Below are positions 1 to 7,541 of a stretch of 43,702 bases of DNA, one piece after another; within the stretch, counting starts at the first letter, position 1, and the number at the start of each line of letters is the position of its first letter. Position numbers and translations under genes: made by a program. The notes below the pieces were generated by a model. The model made no database searches and was not told the DNA's origin. It saw only the letters and a list, made by a program, of their open reading frames with translations. This DNA is from Actinomycetospora chiangmaiensis DSM 45062 (GTDB lineage Bacteria > Actinomycetota > Actinomycetes > Mycobacteriales > Pseudonocardiaceae), in assembly GCF_000379625.1 (NCBI RefSeq), contig NZ_KB903231.1, forward strand, positions 1 to 43,702, read 5' to 3'.

Positions 1-1638
1 GGCGGTCGTCGCGGCGGTGAGGTCAGCGGCCGGCACGCCGAAGGCCGTGGCCACCGCGGCGGGCTCCGCAGTGCAGAGCGTGGCGACCGGGATGGTGGCG
101 GCCTTCGACGTCGTGGTGGTGCTGGACGGCGGAGTGCTGGACGGCGGGGTGCTGGACGGCGGGGTGCTGGACGGCGGGGTGCTGGACGGCGGGGTGCTGG
201 ACGGCGGGGTGCTGGACGGCGGGGTGCTGGACGGCGGGGTCGACGACGGCGGGGTCGCCTTCGGCGGCGTGCTGGACGGCGGGGGGCTCGCCGGCGAGGG
301 CGGCGCGGGCGGCTTCGGCGCCGCGGGTGGGACGACCGCGAACGGCGATGTCGGCGCGATGGACGAGCTGCCCGTCGGCGTCGGCGAGGTCGGCCCGGCG
401 GACGAGCTACCGGTCGGCGTGGACGACGGCACCCCGACCGGCGGCGGCACCACGCCGCTCGACGGCGGCACCACGCCGCTCGGTGCGCCCGGGACGAGCC
501 CCGGCAGCGACGGCAGGACACCCGACGGCACCACACCCGACGGCACCACACCCGACGACACCACACCCGACGACGGCGGCACCAGATCGCGCGGCGCACC
601 CGGGACGAGCCCGGACGCCGTGAGCGGAGCGGACGACGGCGCCGGGACCCCGGGGGTCGACGGCACGGCGGGCAGGGGGCCGCCCGCGAGCAGCCCGGAA
701 CCGGACGGAGCGGGGCGCGCACCCGTCGTCGGGAAGGGGCCGGGGAGCGCGGCGAGCGTCGGGGAACCGGAGCCGGAGGCGAGGACCGGGTCGGGGATGC
801 CGCCCGCCGTGTCGGGCACCGGCAGGGCGCCCGAGGCGTAGGCGTCCGCCCAGCGCAGCACGGTGGCGACGTAGGACTCGGAGTGGTTGTAGCGGAACAC
901 CGCGTCGTGGCGGCCGGAGGCGGTCGCGAGGTCGGTGCCGCCCGCGCAGAGGTAGCGGCCGGTGGCGAGGGCGGCGTCGAAGGCGTTGTCGGGGTCGGCG
1001 ACACCGTCGCCGTTGCCGTCGGCGCCGTAGGTGCGCCAGCTCGACGGGATGAACTGGGTGGGGCCGACGGCCCGGTCCCAGACGGGGTCGTGGTCGAGCG
1101 CGCCGCCGTCGGTGTCGGTGATCGCGGCGTTGCCGCCCGCGCCGTCGAGTTGCGGACCGAGGATGGGCCGCTCGGTGGTGCCGTCGGGAGCGACGGCGCC
1201 GCCGTAGGCGTGGTCCGACTCGACCTTCCCGATCCCGGCGACGAGCGCCCAGGACAGGTGGCAGCCCGGCGCCGCCACCGCCATGTCGGCCTGCGAGTTC
1301 CGGTAGGCCGCGAGCATCGTCTCGGGCACGTCGGACCCGGACCCGCCGGTCGACGGCGACGGCTCCGCGGGCAGTGGCGCGGCCGGCGGCGCCTCGGGCA
1401 GCGGGGCGACCCCGGCGTCGGGCACCCGCCCGGTGGCGCCGACCTCGCTGGTGTCGACCGGGGGCAGCGGGAGGGCGGCGGACACGGGGTGCGCCCCGGC
1501 CCCGCCGAGGGCCCCGAGCAGGAGGGCGCCGCCGAGCACCCAGGTCAGCACCGCACGTCGCCGGGGCGATCGGGCGTCACCGGCCGCGACGGCCACCATC
1601 CACGACGAGCCGATCCACGGCCCCCGCTCGTCCCCCAC
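1..1638 (-). CDS. Secreted lytic transglycosylase with Thr/Pro/Ser-rich repeat tail (3' end beyond window)
   Basis: Peptidoglycan lytic transglycosylase acting outside the membrane. Read on the minus strand, the frame is open for 546 codons to the left edge, so the C-terminus is missing. An Arg-rich n-region and hydrophobic stretch (about residues 28-52) form a signal peptide. The catalytic-type segment GIGKVESDHAYG puts the probable general-acid Glu near residue 140, followed by the family signature PTQFIPSSW (193-201), a DGNGDG loop (207-212) and YNHSESYV (250-257). From about 280 the chain is low-complexity Pro/Ser/Thr with TPPSS pentapeptides (467-506), then a non-repetitive segment around residue 520 that may open another domain. 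GTG 1638 is chosen because GGGAG lies just upstream; ATG 1599 is a shorter alternative giving a more compact signal peptide. It lies 101 nt downstream of sodX on the same strand. Confidence 0.85.
   Translation of the reverse strand, partial: MGDERGPWIGSSWMVAVAAGDARSPRRRAVLTWVLGGALLLGALGGAGAHPVSAALPLPPVDTSEVGATGRVPDAGVAPLPEAPPAAPLPAEPSPSTGGSGSDVPETMLAAYRNSQADMAVAAPGCHLSWALVAGIGKVESDHAYGGAVAPDGTTERPILGPQLDGAGGNAAITDTDGGALDHDPVWDRAVGPTQFIPSSWRTYGADGNGDGVADPDNAFDAALATGRYLCAGGTDLATASGRHDAVFRYNHSESYVATVLRWADAYASGALPVPDTAGGIPDPVLASGSGSPTLAALPGPFPTTGARPAPSGSGLLAGGPLPAVPSTPGVPAPSSAPLTASGLVPGAPRDLVPPSSGVVSSGVVPSGVVPSGVLPSLPGLVPGAPSGVVPPSSGVVPPPVGVPSSTPTGSSSAGPTSPTPTGSSSIAPTSPFAVVPPAAPKPPAPPSPASPPPSSTPPKATPPSSTPPSSTPPSSTPPSSTPPSSTPPSSTPPSSTPPSSTPPSSTTTTSKAATIPVATLCTAEPAAVATAFGVPAADLTAATTA
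121..240. repeat. 15-bp tandem repeat array (8 units) encoding TPPSS
   Basis: Eight head-to-tail copies of a 15-bp unit (gctggacggcggggt on the plus strand), with a single base difference in the first copy and degenerate copies flanking it. The unit length is a multiple of three, so copy-number change would keep the transglycosylase frame. On the coding (minus) strand each unit reads Thr-Pro-Pro-Ser-Ser. Shorter in-frame repeats occur in the same tail near 440-480 and 525-585. Confidence 0.95.
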
Positions 1639-1739
1639 CGACCACTCCCGTCACCGACGCCCCGTCGGAGGGACTGTCGTAGCGCGACACGCTGACGCTA
1701 ACGGGTGCGGCCCGATCTCCCCCGATCGTGATCCGACCG

Positions 1740-2105
1740 TCATCGCCGGGGAAGACGGCCCGGGCGCGGCCAGAGGCGGTGGGTGACGACGGCGAGCGCC
1801 TCGGCCGGTCCGAGCGTGCGCGAGTCGGTCGACGCGAGGGCCGCGTCGCCGAGGGCGAACCAGCCCCCGTCGTCAGGAAGGGCGAGGCGCTTGACGGAGA
1901 GCTGGTCGGGCCGGGCGGGCCAGCGCACGAGGGCGACGTCCCCGGTGCGCGCCCGGCGGCGCGGCCACGTGAGGACGACGTCTCCGTCATGCAGCGTCGG
2001 CACCATCGAGCCGCCCCGGACGAGGACCCGCCGCGGTACCCCGCCGAGGAGGCCCGAAAACGCCGCTCGCAGACGCCTCACCAGCGCGAACACCTCGTGT
2101 CTCAT
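1740..2105 (-). CDS. sodX: Nickel-type superoxide dismutase maturation protease (S26 signal-peptidase fold)
   Basis: Predicted 121-residue serine protease that removes the N-terminal propeptide of Ni-SOD so that the nickel-binding His becomes residue 1. The signal-peptidase-type nucleophile motif GGSMVPTLHDGD places the Ser at residue 33. The partner Lys is likely Lys72 (SVKRL), and the family box GDAALASTDSR is at 86-96. No transmembrane anchor is obvious, as usual for the short SodX type. The frame is open further upstream, but ATG 2105 gives the family length, has a GGCAGGGG purine run in front, and avoids running into sodN. It is divergent from sodN with 89 bp between starts, the classic actinomycete arrangement, which strongly supports the assignment. 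Confidence 0.9.
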   Translation of the reverse strand: MRHEVFALVRRLRAAFSGLLGGVPRRVLVRGGSMVPTLHDGDVVLTWPRRRARTGDVALVRWPARPDQLSVKRLALPDDGGWFALGDAALASTDSRTLGPAEALAVVTHRLWPRPGRLPRR

Positions 2106-2194
2106 CCCCTGCCCGGACGCCTCTCTCGGAGTAGGTTGGGCCGCGGTCGGAACGATCACCGTGAATCCCCGCGTGCGGGGAGATGGGAGGCGAC

Positions 2195-2602
2195 ATGGGA
2201 CTGCTCGCGAGCATCCTCCGTCCGCGCCTGGAGGCCACCGCACACTGCGACCTCCCCTGCGGCGTGTACGACCCGGCTCAGGCCCGGATCGAGGCCGAGT
2301 CGGTCAAGATGATCCAGTCGAAGTACCAGGACTCCGACGACCCGGAGTTCAAGGAGCGTGCCATCCAGATCAAGGAGGAGCGCTCCGACCTGGTGAAGCA
2401 CCACCTCTGGGTGCTGTGGACGGACTACTTCAAGCCGCCGCACTTCGAGAAGTACCCGCAGCTCCACGAGCTGTTCAACAAGGCCACGAAGGCGGCCGGC
2501 GCCACCGGGACCAAGGGCTCCACGGACCCGAAGACCGGTGACGAGCTGCTCGGCTACATCAGCGAGATCTCGGACATCTTCTGGGAGACCAAGAAGGGCT
2601 GA
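2195..2602 (+). CDS. sodN: Nickel superoxide dismutase
   Basis: Cytoplasmic Ni-dependent superoxide dismutase, 135 residues as a precursor. The nickel hook HCDLPCGVYDPAQ starts at His17, so maturation removes a 16-residue propeptide ending ATA; the ligands would be mature His1, Cys2 and Cys6. The remainder is the all-helical Ni-SOD fold typical of Streptomyces. Start ATG 2195 is chosen over ATG 2183 because GGGAGG (2185-2190) sits between them at correct spacing for the second. The divergent neighbour sodX is its processing protease. In streptomycetes this gene is repressed by the nickel sensor Nur; I could not make out a convincing Nur box in the shared 89-bp region. A GC-rich hairpin follows the stop. 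Confidence 0.97.
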   Translation: MGLLASILRPRLEATAHCDLPCGVYDPAQARIEAESVKMIQSKYQDSDDPEFKERAIQIKEERSDLVKHHLWVLWTDYFKPPHFEKYPQLHELFNKATKAAGATGTKGSTDPKTGDELLGYISEISDIFWETKKG

Positions 2603-2616
2603 GGCCCGCGTGTCGG

Positions 2617-2649
2617 CGCGCCCGTCCCCGCTACGTCGGGGCGGGCGCG
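2617..2649. terminator. Hairpin terminator after sodN
   Basis: CGCGCCCG and CCCCG arms (with one bulged t) pair with CGGGG and CGGGCGCG around a CTACGT loop, giving a 13-bp stem without a T-run. It lies between the sodN stop and the next start and probably separates the two transcripts. Confidence 0.6.
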
Positions 2650-2670
2650 TCGTCGTGTCAGGAGGTAGTG

Positions 2671-3309
2671 GTGAGCGAGAGCCCGGTCGGCCGTCTCTAC
2701 GTGCTGCGGCACGGCGAGACCGAGTGGTCGCGGTCCGGTCAGCACACCGGCCGCACCGACATCCCGCTCACCGCCCGCGGCGAGGAGCAGGCCCGCGTCG
2801 CCGGTGACCTGCTGCGCACGCTGCGCGGGGACGCCGAGCCCGGACCGCTGGTCTGGTGCAGCCCCCGCACCCGCGCCCGCGAGACGGCCCGGCTGGCCGG
2901 CCTCACGGTCGACGAGGTCCGCGAGGACCTGGGCGAGTGGGACTACGGCGACTACGAGGGCCGCACCACCCCCGACATCCGCACCGAGGACCCCGGCTGG
3001 ACCGTCTGGTCGCACCCGGTCCCCCACGGTGAGACCCACGAGGCCATCGCGAAGCGCATCGACGGCGTCGTCGCCGACGCCGACCGCGAGCTCGCCACCC
3101 GGGACGTCATCCTCGTCGGGCACGGCCACGCCTCCCGCGTGCTCGTCGCCCGCTACCTGGGGCTGCCGCCGGCGGCCGGCGTCGGCTTCGCCTTCGACCC
3201 GGCCTCGGTCACGGTGCTCGGCCACGAGCGCGGCGCGCACCGCATCGACCTGCTCAACGTGCCGGGCGGCCTCGTCGAGGCCCCGCCCCCGCCGGCCGAC
3301 CGGCACTGA
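2671..3309 (+). CDS. Histidine phosphatase family protein (phosphoglycerate-mutase fold)
   Basis: Branch-1 histidine phosphatase of 212 residues. The phosphohistidine motif LRHGETEW (His14) opens the chain, the second catalytic His is in VGHGHASR near residue 150, and the TGRTDIPLTARGEEQA segment is typical. The closest remembered counterpart is M. tuberculosis Rv3214 (Gpm2), which occupies the same position near whiB1 and behaves as a broad acid phosphatase rather than a glycolytic mutase, so phosphatase is the safer call. AGGAGGT at 2660-2666 fits GTG 2671; GTG 2668 is too close. Substrate cannot be inferred. Confidence 0.9.
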   Translation: MSESPVGRLYVLRHGETEWSRSGQHTGRTDIPLTARGEEQARVAGDLLRTLRGDAEPGPLVWCSPRTRARETARLAGLTVDEVREDLGEWDYGDYEGRTTPDIRTEDPGWTVWSHPVPHGETHEAIAKRIDGVVADADRELATRDVILVGHGHASRVLVARYLGLPPAAGVGFAFDPASVTVLGHERGAHRIDLLNVPGGLVEAPPPPADRH

Positions 3310-3343
3310 TCCTCCCCGTCCCGACGACGGGTGGTCCGGTCCG

Positions 3344-3709
3344 CTACTGCTCGGCCCAGTCCCGGCCGGCCCGGGTGAGCACCCCGGCCAGGACCCCGGC
3401 GCAGACGACCGCGAGCGGCACCCCGAGGTCCGGGCGGCCGGAGGTCACGCCCGCGTAGAAGGCGACGCCGAGCCCGATCAGCTGCGCGACCACCACCGGG
3501 CCGCGCGCACCGCGAGCGCCCCGGGCGAGGGCGATCCCGGCGGCACCGATCCCGAGGCCCAGCAGGAGCACGAACGCCCACACCTGGGGCGTCCCCTCCA
3601 CCGCGAGCAGCACGGCGCCCGTCACGAACAGCGCGACGCCCTCCCCCGCACAGACCAGTGCCGCCACCACGACGGAGCGAGGCGGGGAGGTCGACAGCAC
3701 GTCCTCCAC
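3344..3709 (-). CDS. Small integral membrane protein (Rv3217c-like)
   Basis: About 121 residues with four hydrophobic segments (roughly 14-36, 44-64, 74-92 and 98-114), so an inner-membrane protein of unknown function. Position and size match M. tuberculosis Rv3217c. It is divergent from the lipid kinase gene. A TAGGGT hexamer lies 7 nt before the in-frame GTG at 3700, so the mRNA may begin almost at that codon and the true start may be GTG 3700 rather than 3709. No catalytic motif was seen. The frame continues upstream into the kinase gene, where it is a codon-bias shadow. Confidence 0.75.
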   Translation of the reverse strand: MEDVLSTSPPRSVVVAALVCAGEGVALFVTGAVLLAVEGTPQVWAFVLLLGLGIGAAGIALARGARGARGPVVVAQLIGLGVAFYAGVTSGRPDLGVPLAVVCAGVLAGVLTRAGRDWAEQ

Positions 3710-3787
3710 CCTAGGCGCCGTCGACGTGAGCGATCCGTGCCCCACGCCCGGCCCAACCACGGAGGGTGCGGGGCTACGGTGAGTGCC

Positions 3788-4708
3788 GTGCGCGCCCTGC
3801 TCGTGGCCAATCCCTCGGCCACCACCACCACGGCAGCGGGCCGCGACGTCATCGCCCACGCCCTCGCGAGCGAGCTCAAGCTCGAGGTGGTCGCGACCCG
3901 CTACCGAGGCCACGCCGCCGAGCTCGCGTCCCGGGCCGCCGACGAGGGCGTCGACCTCGTGGTGGTCCTCGGCGGCGACGGCACCGTGAACGAGGCCCTC
4001 AACGGGCTGCTCGTGAACGGTCCCCACGAGCGGGTGCCCGCCCTCGGCGTGGTGCCCGGCGGCTCGGCGAACGTCTTCGCGCGCGCCCTCGGCGCCCCGC
4101 GCGACCCTCTGGAGGCGACGCACCAGCTCCTCGGGGCGCTCGCGACCGGTCGCAGCCGCACCGTCGGGCTCGGGAAGGCCGACGAGCGCTGGTTCAGCTT
4201 CAACGCGGGCCTCGGGTGGGACGCCGACGTCATCGCCGCGATGGAGCGGGCGCGGGGCGACGGTCAGGAGGTCACGCCCACCCGGTACGTCAACACCGCG
4301 ATCCGGCGGTGGGCGCGGGCCCGGGCCAACCCCCCGACGCTCACCCTCGAGATCCCCGGTGAGGAACCGATCGAGGGCACGAAGATGGCGATCGTCTCGA
4401 ACACCGACCCGTGGACCTACCTCGGCGGCAACGCGGTGCGCACCAACCCGGGCTGCTCCTTCGAGTCCGGACTCGGCTTCTTCGCCATGCGCAACCTCGG
4501 CCTGCCGACGATCGCGCGCACCGTCCGCCAGATCCTGCGGCCCGGCGGCTTCCGCGGCCTGTCCTCGGTGGTCCGCCGCGACGACGTCTCCGCCCTGCGG
4601 ATCACCTCGGAGGAACCCGTCAACCTCCAGGTCGACGGCGACCACCTCGGGCGGCGCAGCGACGTCGAGTTCGTGGCCGTCCCCGAGGCGCTGCGGGTCG
4701 TCGTCTAG
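3788..4708 (+). CDS. Diacylglycerol/sphingosine-kinase family lipid kinase
   Basis: Lipid kinase of the DAGK_cat fold, 306 residues, phosphorylating a lipid hydroxyl with ATP (diacylglycerol or a related lipid). The nucleotide-binding loop is VVLGGDGTVNEALNG (GGDGT at 62-66), with the follow-up PGGSANVFARALG and the YegS-type tail motif VNLQVDGDHLG. Its position next to whiB1 matches Rv3218. Start: TACGGT (3775-3780) sits 7 nt before GTG 3788, suggesting a leaderless transcript; the in-frame GTG 3779 overlaps that hexamer and is less likely. The back-to-back small membrane protein gene has a promoter with the same geometry. Confidence 0.88.
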   Translation: MRALLVANPSATTTTAAGRDVIAHALASELKLEVVATRYRGHAAELASRAADEGVDLVVVLGGDGTVNEALNGLLVNGPHERVPALGVVPGGSANVFARALGAPRDPLEATHQLLGALATGRSRTVGLGKADERWFSFNAGLGWDADVIAAMERARGDGQEVTPTRYVNTAIRRWARARANPPTLTLEIPGEEPIEGTKMAIVSNTDPWTYLGGNAVRTNPGCSFESGLGFFAMRNLGLPTIARTVRQILRPGGFRGLSSVVRRDDVSALRITSEEPVNLQVDGDHLGRRSDVEFVAVPEALRVVV

Positions 4709-5320
4709 CGCCACGCCGTCCAGCAGTCGTGAGCCGCGTCACCTTCAGTCCGGCGGGCGTGGACCGTCAGCCGACGAACGGCGGCTTGATCCGGCCTTCG
4801 GGGGACCTCGGAGGCCCCGATCCGGCCCGCGAACAGGGCGCGGCTGAGCATAGCGACCGCTCGTCGTCGTCCGACGCCCGGGTCGACGACTCGTCGTGTC
4901 GCGTTTTCCGCTCGTCGCAGTGACGGGGCCGTCACGGTCCGCCGATATCCACTCACCGCCCGCGCAAGCCCGTCGAGCCGCTTGGGACTCGATCCAGACG
5001 CGTTCCTCCTGCAGATTCTTGGTCATCCCCCGCGAGTGCCGGGCAGGAATGCGAGAGCAGAACTGCGCGGCCGGTCCCCGGGAGCCGGTGAGAGATCACC
5101 GGAATCCGGAGGGCACGGGAGGCGGACACCACCAGGTGCCGGCCGGCGGCAAGGACGCTGCAGGTCGGAGACCGGAGGGGTCGGACCTCCCCGCACATAC
5201 GAGAACGGTACCGAGGACCGGCGAGAGTCGGTCCGTGGGATTCCGCCCCGATCGGAATCGCCCACGACCACCCAACGCGGTGCGAACCCCGAGTCGCACC
5301 CAGCTGAGGAGACCAGCACG
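4709..5320. other. 612-bp intergenic region upstream of whiB1
   Basis: No credible gene was found; overlapping short frames lack family resemblance and good starts. It holds a 7-2-7 palindrome at 4920-4935, a GGAGG...CCTCC hairpin near 5174-5187 and a GGACCG...CGGTCC hairpin at 5215-5234. The length and structure suggest a long regulated leader or several promoters for whiB1. A small RNA cannot be excluded. Confidence 0.6.
4920..4935. promoter_or_regulatory. Palindrome GTGACGGGGCCGTCAC, candidate operator upstream of whiB1
   Basis: Perfect 7-bp arms GTGACGG/CCGTCAC with a 2-bp centre, about 385 bp before the whiB1 start. M. tuberculosis whiB1 is controlled by the Crp homologue through GTGA-N6-TCAC type sites; here the GTGA/TCAC arms are 8 bp apart, so it is not a canonical Crp box. 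The binding protein is unknown. Confidence 0.4.
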
Positions 5321-5569
5321 ATGGACTGGCGGAACGACGCTGCTTGCCGCGACGAGGACCCGGAACTGTTCTTCCCGATCGGGACGAGCGGCCCCGCGCT
5401 CACGCAGATCTCTCAGGCGAAGGCCGTGTGCCGCCGCTGCCCGGCGATGTCCGAGTGCCTGACCTGGGCCCTCGAGTCCGGCCAGGACGCCGGCGTCTGG
5501 GGCGGTGCCAGCGAGGACGAGCGCCGCGCCATGAAGCGTTACGGCGTGCGCATGGACGTCCAGGCCTGA
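5321..5569 (+). CDS. whiB1: WhiB1 iron-sulfur transcription factor
   Basis: 82-residue WhiB-family regulator. The four [4Fe-4S] ligands are Cys9, Cys37, Cys40 and Cys46 (C-x27-C-x2-C-x5-C), followed by the GVWGG turn and the basic ERRAMKR tail that contacts DNA. WhiB1 is an essential, nitric-oxide-sensitive factor that binds the sigma-A C-terminal domain. The short length, the flank of lipid kinase plus pdtaS, and the MDWRNDAACRDEDPELFFP opening all fit WhiB1 rather than other Wbl proteins. GAGGAG at 5306-5311 supports ATG 5321. The long structured upstream region suggests complex control. Confidence 0.95.
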   Translation: MDWRNDAACRDEDPELFFPIGTSGPALTQISQAKAVCRRCPAMSECLTWALESGQDAGVWGGASEDERRAMKRYGVRMDVQA

Positions 5570-5623
5570 TCCGGCCTCCCCGGGGACGGACGCTCGCTCC
5601 CCACGCGTCCGCCCCCTCGTTCT

Positions 5624-5674
5624 GAGCGAAGGGCCCCTCCGGTCGATCCTCTCGACCGGAGGGGCCCTTCGCTC
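5624..5674. terminator. Bidirectional terminator with 23-bp perfect stem
   Basis: Positions 5624-5646 are the exact reverse complement of 5652-5674, with a 5-nt loop (tcctc). It stands between the convergent whiB1 and pdtaS genes and is symmetric, so it could stop transcription from both sides. There is no T-run, as is common in high-GC actinobacteria. Confidence 0.85.
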
Positions 5675-5856
5675 GTTCCGGGGCCACCCCCAGGCGTGAG
5701 GGGAACCCTCGTGCCACAAGAGCGCTCGGATCCTCCCCTCGCGGACGGCGCAGCAACCCGTCGCGTCCGCGAGAGTGACGTGGGGCAGGTTCCGAGACGC
5801 CCCGACCTGCCCGACGTCACCCTCGCCAGCGGCCCACCGGGCGCGAGGGCACGACC

Positions 5857-7338
5857 TCAGCGGCCCGTGAGCGGGATCCGCAGCTCGGCGCGGGTGCCGC
5901 CGGCCGGGTCCGGGCGCAGCGACAGGGTGCCGCCGAGCTCGGAGTCGACGAGCGTGCGCACGATCTGCAGGCCGAGGCCCGGCGCGCGCTCGAGCGAGAA
6001 CGTGTCCGGCAGGCCGCGCCCGTCGTCGACGACCTCGATCTGCAGCCGACTCGCGGTGCGGGTGGCGACGATGCGGACGGAACCGGTCGTCCCCTCACCG
6101 AAGCCGTGCTCCAGCGCGTTCGACACCAGCTCGGTGACCACCAGCACGAGCGGGGTGGCCATGACCGCCGGCAGCACCCCGGCCCGGCCCTCCCGCGCCA
6201 TCGACACCCCGGCGCCGGGCCGGACGAGGTCGTTCATCATCGGCAGCACGCCGGCGAGCACCTCGTCGATGTCCACCCGCTCGTCGACCGACGCCGCGAG
6301 CGACTCGTGCACCAGTGCGATCGACGCGACCCGGCGCATCGACTCGTTCAGTGCCGACCGGGCCTCCTCGTGCCGGGTCCGGCGGGCCTGCAGACGCAGC
6401 AGGGCGGCGACGGTCTGCAGGTTGTTCTTCACGCGGTGGTGGATCTCGCGGATCGTGGCGTCCTTGCTCATCAGGGCCCGGTCGCGGCGCCGCACCTCGG
6501 TGACGTCCCGGACCAGCACCAACGCCCCGCTGGGCACGCCCCGTGGGCGCAGCGGCAGCGCGCGCAGCACCGCCGTCGCCCCGCGGCTCTCGAGCTCGGT
6601 GCGCGCCGACGGGGTGCCGGCGAGCGCGTCGCGGAGCACGGAGACCGCCTCGGCGCCCTCGAACGGGTCGGCGGAGACCCGTCGGGCGACGGCCGGCAGG
6701 TCGGCGCCGACCAGCTCGTCGGCCCACCCGAGCCGGTGGAAGGCCGAGGCGGCGTTGGGGCTCGCGTAGAGCACCGTGCCGGCCGCGCTCACCCGCACCA
6801 GGCCGTCGCCAACCCGGGGTGAGGAGCGGCCCTCGTCGACCCCCTCCGCCGTCGGGAAGGTCCCGTCGGCGATCATCTGGCAGAGGTCACCGGCCACCGC
6901 GAGGTAGGAGATCTCCAGGGTGGACGGGACCCGGGGGGCGGCGAGGTTCGTGTCCCGCCCGAGCACGGCGATGACCCGCCCGCCGTAGCCCACCGGCACG
7001 ACCTCCCGGCGGATCGACCGCCCGCGGTGCCAGCGCGGCTGCTCCTCCCGGCGCATCGTGGTGTCGGCGAGCGCGCGGACCAGCTGCGGGTGCTGGGCGG
7101 CGGTCGCGGTGCCGCCGACCATGTCGTCGGGGTGGGCGGTCGGCGCGGTCGTCGGGCGGCTGTGGGCGACGCAGACGAACGAGGGCGCCTCGGCCTCGGT
7201 CACCGGCACCCACAGCATGAAGTCGGCGAACGACAGGTCGGAGAGAAGCTGCCACTCCGAGGCGAGCCGTTGCAGGTGCGCGACCTCGTCGCCGGAGAGC
7301 GACGTGTGCGTGGCGAGCAGGAAGCTCAACGTGCTCAC
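5857..7338 (-). CDS. pdtaS: PdtaS-type sensor histidine kinase
   Basis: Cytoplasmic two-component kinase of 493 residues with no membrane segment. It has an N-terminal GAF-like sensor domain (about 1-165), a PAS-like domain (about 185-280), a HisKA_2 dimerisation/phosphoacceptor box EIHHRVKNNLQTVAALLRLQARR (phospho-His at 300 or 301) and an HWE/HisKA_2-type ATPase with NALEHGF and VVDDGRGLP. PdtaS in M. tuberculosis (Rv3220c, also beside whiB1) phosphorylates the ANTAR antiterminator PdtaR, whose gene is not in this window. Start GTG 7338 gives MSTLSFLLATHTSLSG, matching the family N-terminus; the frame is open 36 codons further but that part overlaps the bL37 start region. Confidence 0.92.
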   Translation of the reverse strand: MSTLSFLLATHTSLSGDEVAHLQRLASEWQLLSDLSFADFMLWVPVTEAEAPSFVCVAHSRPTTAPTAHPDDMVGGTATAAQHPQLVRALADTTMRREEQPRWHRGRSIRREVVPVGYGGRVIAVLGRDTNLAAPRVPSTLEISYLAVAGDLCQMIADGTFPTAEGVDEGRSSPRVGDGLVRVSAAGTVLYASPNAASAFHRLGWADELVGADLPAVARRVSADPFEGAEAVSVLRDALAGTPSARTELESRGATAVLRALPLRPRGVPSGALVLVRDVTEVRRRDRALMSKDATIREIHHRVKNNLQTVAALLRLQARRTRHEEARSALNESMRRVASIALVHESLAASVDERVDIDEVLAGVLPMMNDLVRPGAGVSMAREGRAGVLPAVMATPLVLVVTELVSNALEHGFGEGTTGSVRIVATRTASRLQIEVVDDGRGLPDTFSLERAPGLGLQIVRTLVDSELGGTLSLRPDPAGGTRAELRIPLTGR

Positions 7339-7392
7339 CGGCTCATCCAACCATCGGCGAGGGCCGGCGGGGGCGCGTGGGAGAATCGCCTC

Positions 7393-7467
7393 ATGTCGAA
7401 GCGTGCACGTCAGAAGCGGGACCGCAAGAAGAAGGGCTCGAACCACGGCAAGCGTCCCAACAGCTGA
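7393..7467 (+). CDS. Ribosomal protein bL37 (24 residues)
   Basis: Tiny, very basic protein beginning MSKRARQKRDRKKKG and ending NHGKRPNS. This is the actinobacterial bL37 of the 50S subunit, first seen in mycobacterial ribosome structures and usually missed by gene callers. GGGAGAAT directly before ATG 7393 could serve as a ribosome site or as a -10 element. It is divergent from pdtaS and is followed at once by a strong hairpin. Without the bL37 precedent a gene this short could not be called, but sequence, length and context all agree. Confidence 0.88.
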   Translation: MSKRARQKRDRKKKGSNHGKRPNS

Positions 7468-7491
7468 CGCGGTGTCGTCCCCAGGGAACGA

Positions 7492-7525
7492 CGAAGGGCC
7501 CCCGGATCACTCCGGGGGCTCTTCG
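7492..7525. terminator. Hairpin terminator between bL37 and rshA
   Basis: A 15-bp stem (7492-7506 with 7511-7525, one G-T pair) and TCAC loop lie between convergent genes. It probably works for both strands. Confidence 0.8.
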
Positions 7526-7541
7526 CTCGTCTCGGGGGTGC

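Noticed and set aside
121..240. CRISPR-like array
   Set aside because: Units abut without unique spacers and encode a protein repeat.
17..841. Plus-strand open frame of 274 codons rich in Gly/Val/Asp
   Set aside because: It is antisense to the transglycosylase repeat tail; the minus frame has signal peptide, catalytic motifs and a continuous domain.
883..1695. Plus-strand frame across the transglycosylase domain
   Set aside because: Low-complexity shadow of the minus-strand gene with no family motif.
2106..2194. Nur operator in the sodN/sodX gap
   Set aside because: No repeat convincingly matching a Fur/Nur-type box could be seen.
2804..3778. Upstream extension of the lipid kinase frame (634 codons in total)
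   Set aside because: Overlaps the phosphatase gene; kinase homology begins only at about 3788.
3710..4714. Upstream extension of the small membrane protein on the minus strand
   Set aside because: Lies opposite the lipid kinase; composition-driven open frame.
4920..4935. Canonical Crp/GlxR box upstream of whiB1
   Set aside because: The GTGA and TCAC arms are 8 bp apart rather than 6; kept only as an unassigned palindrome.
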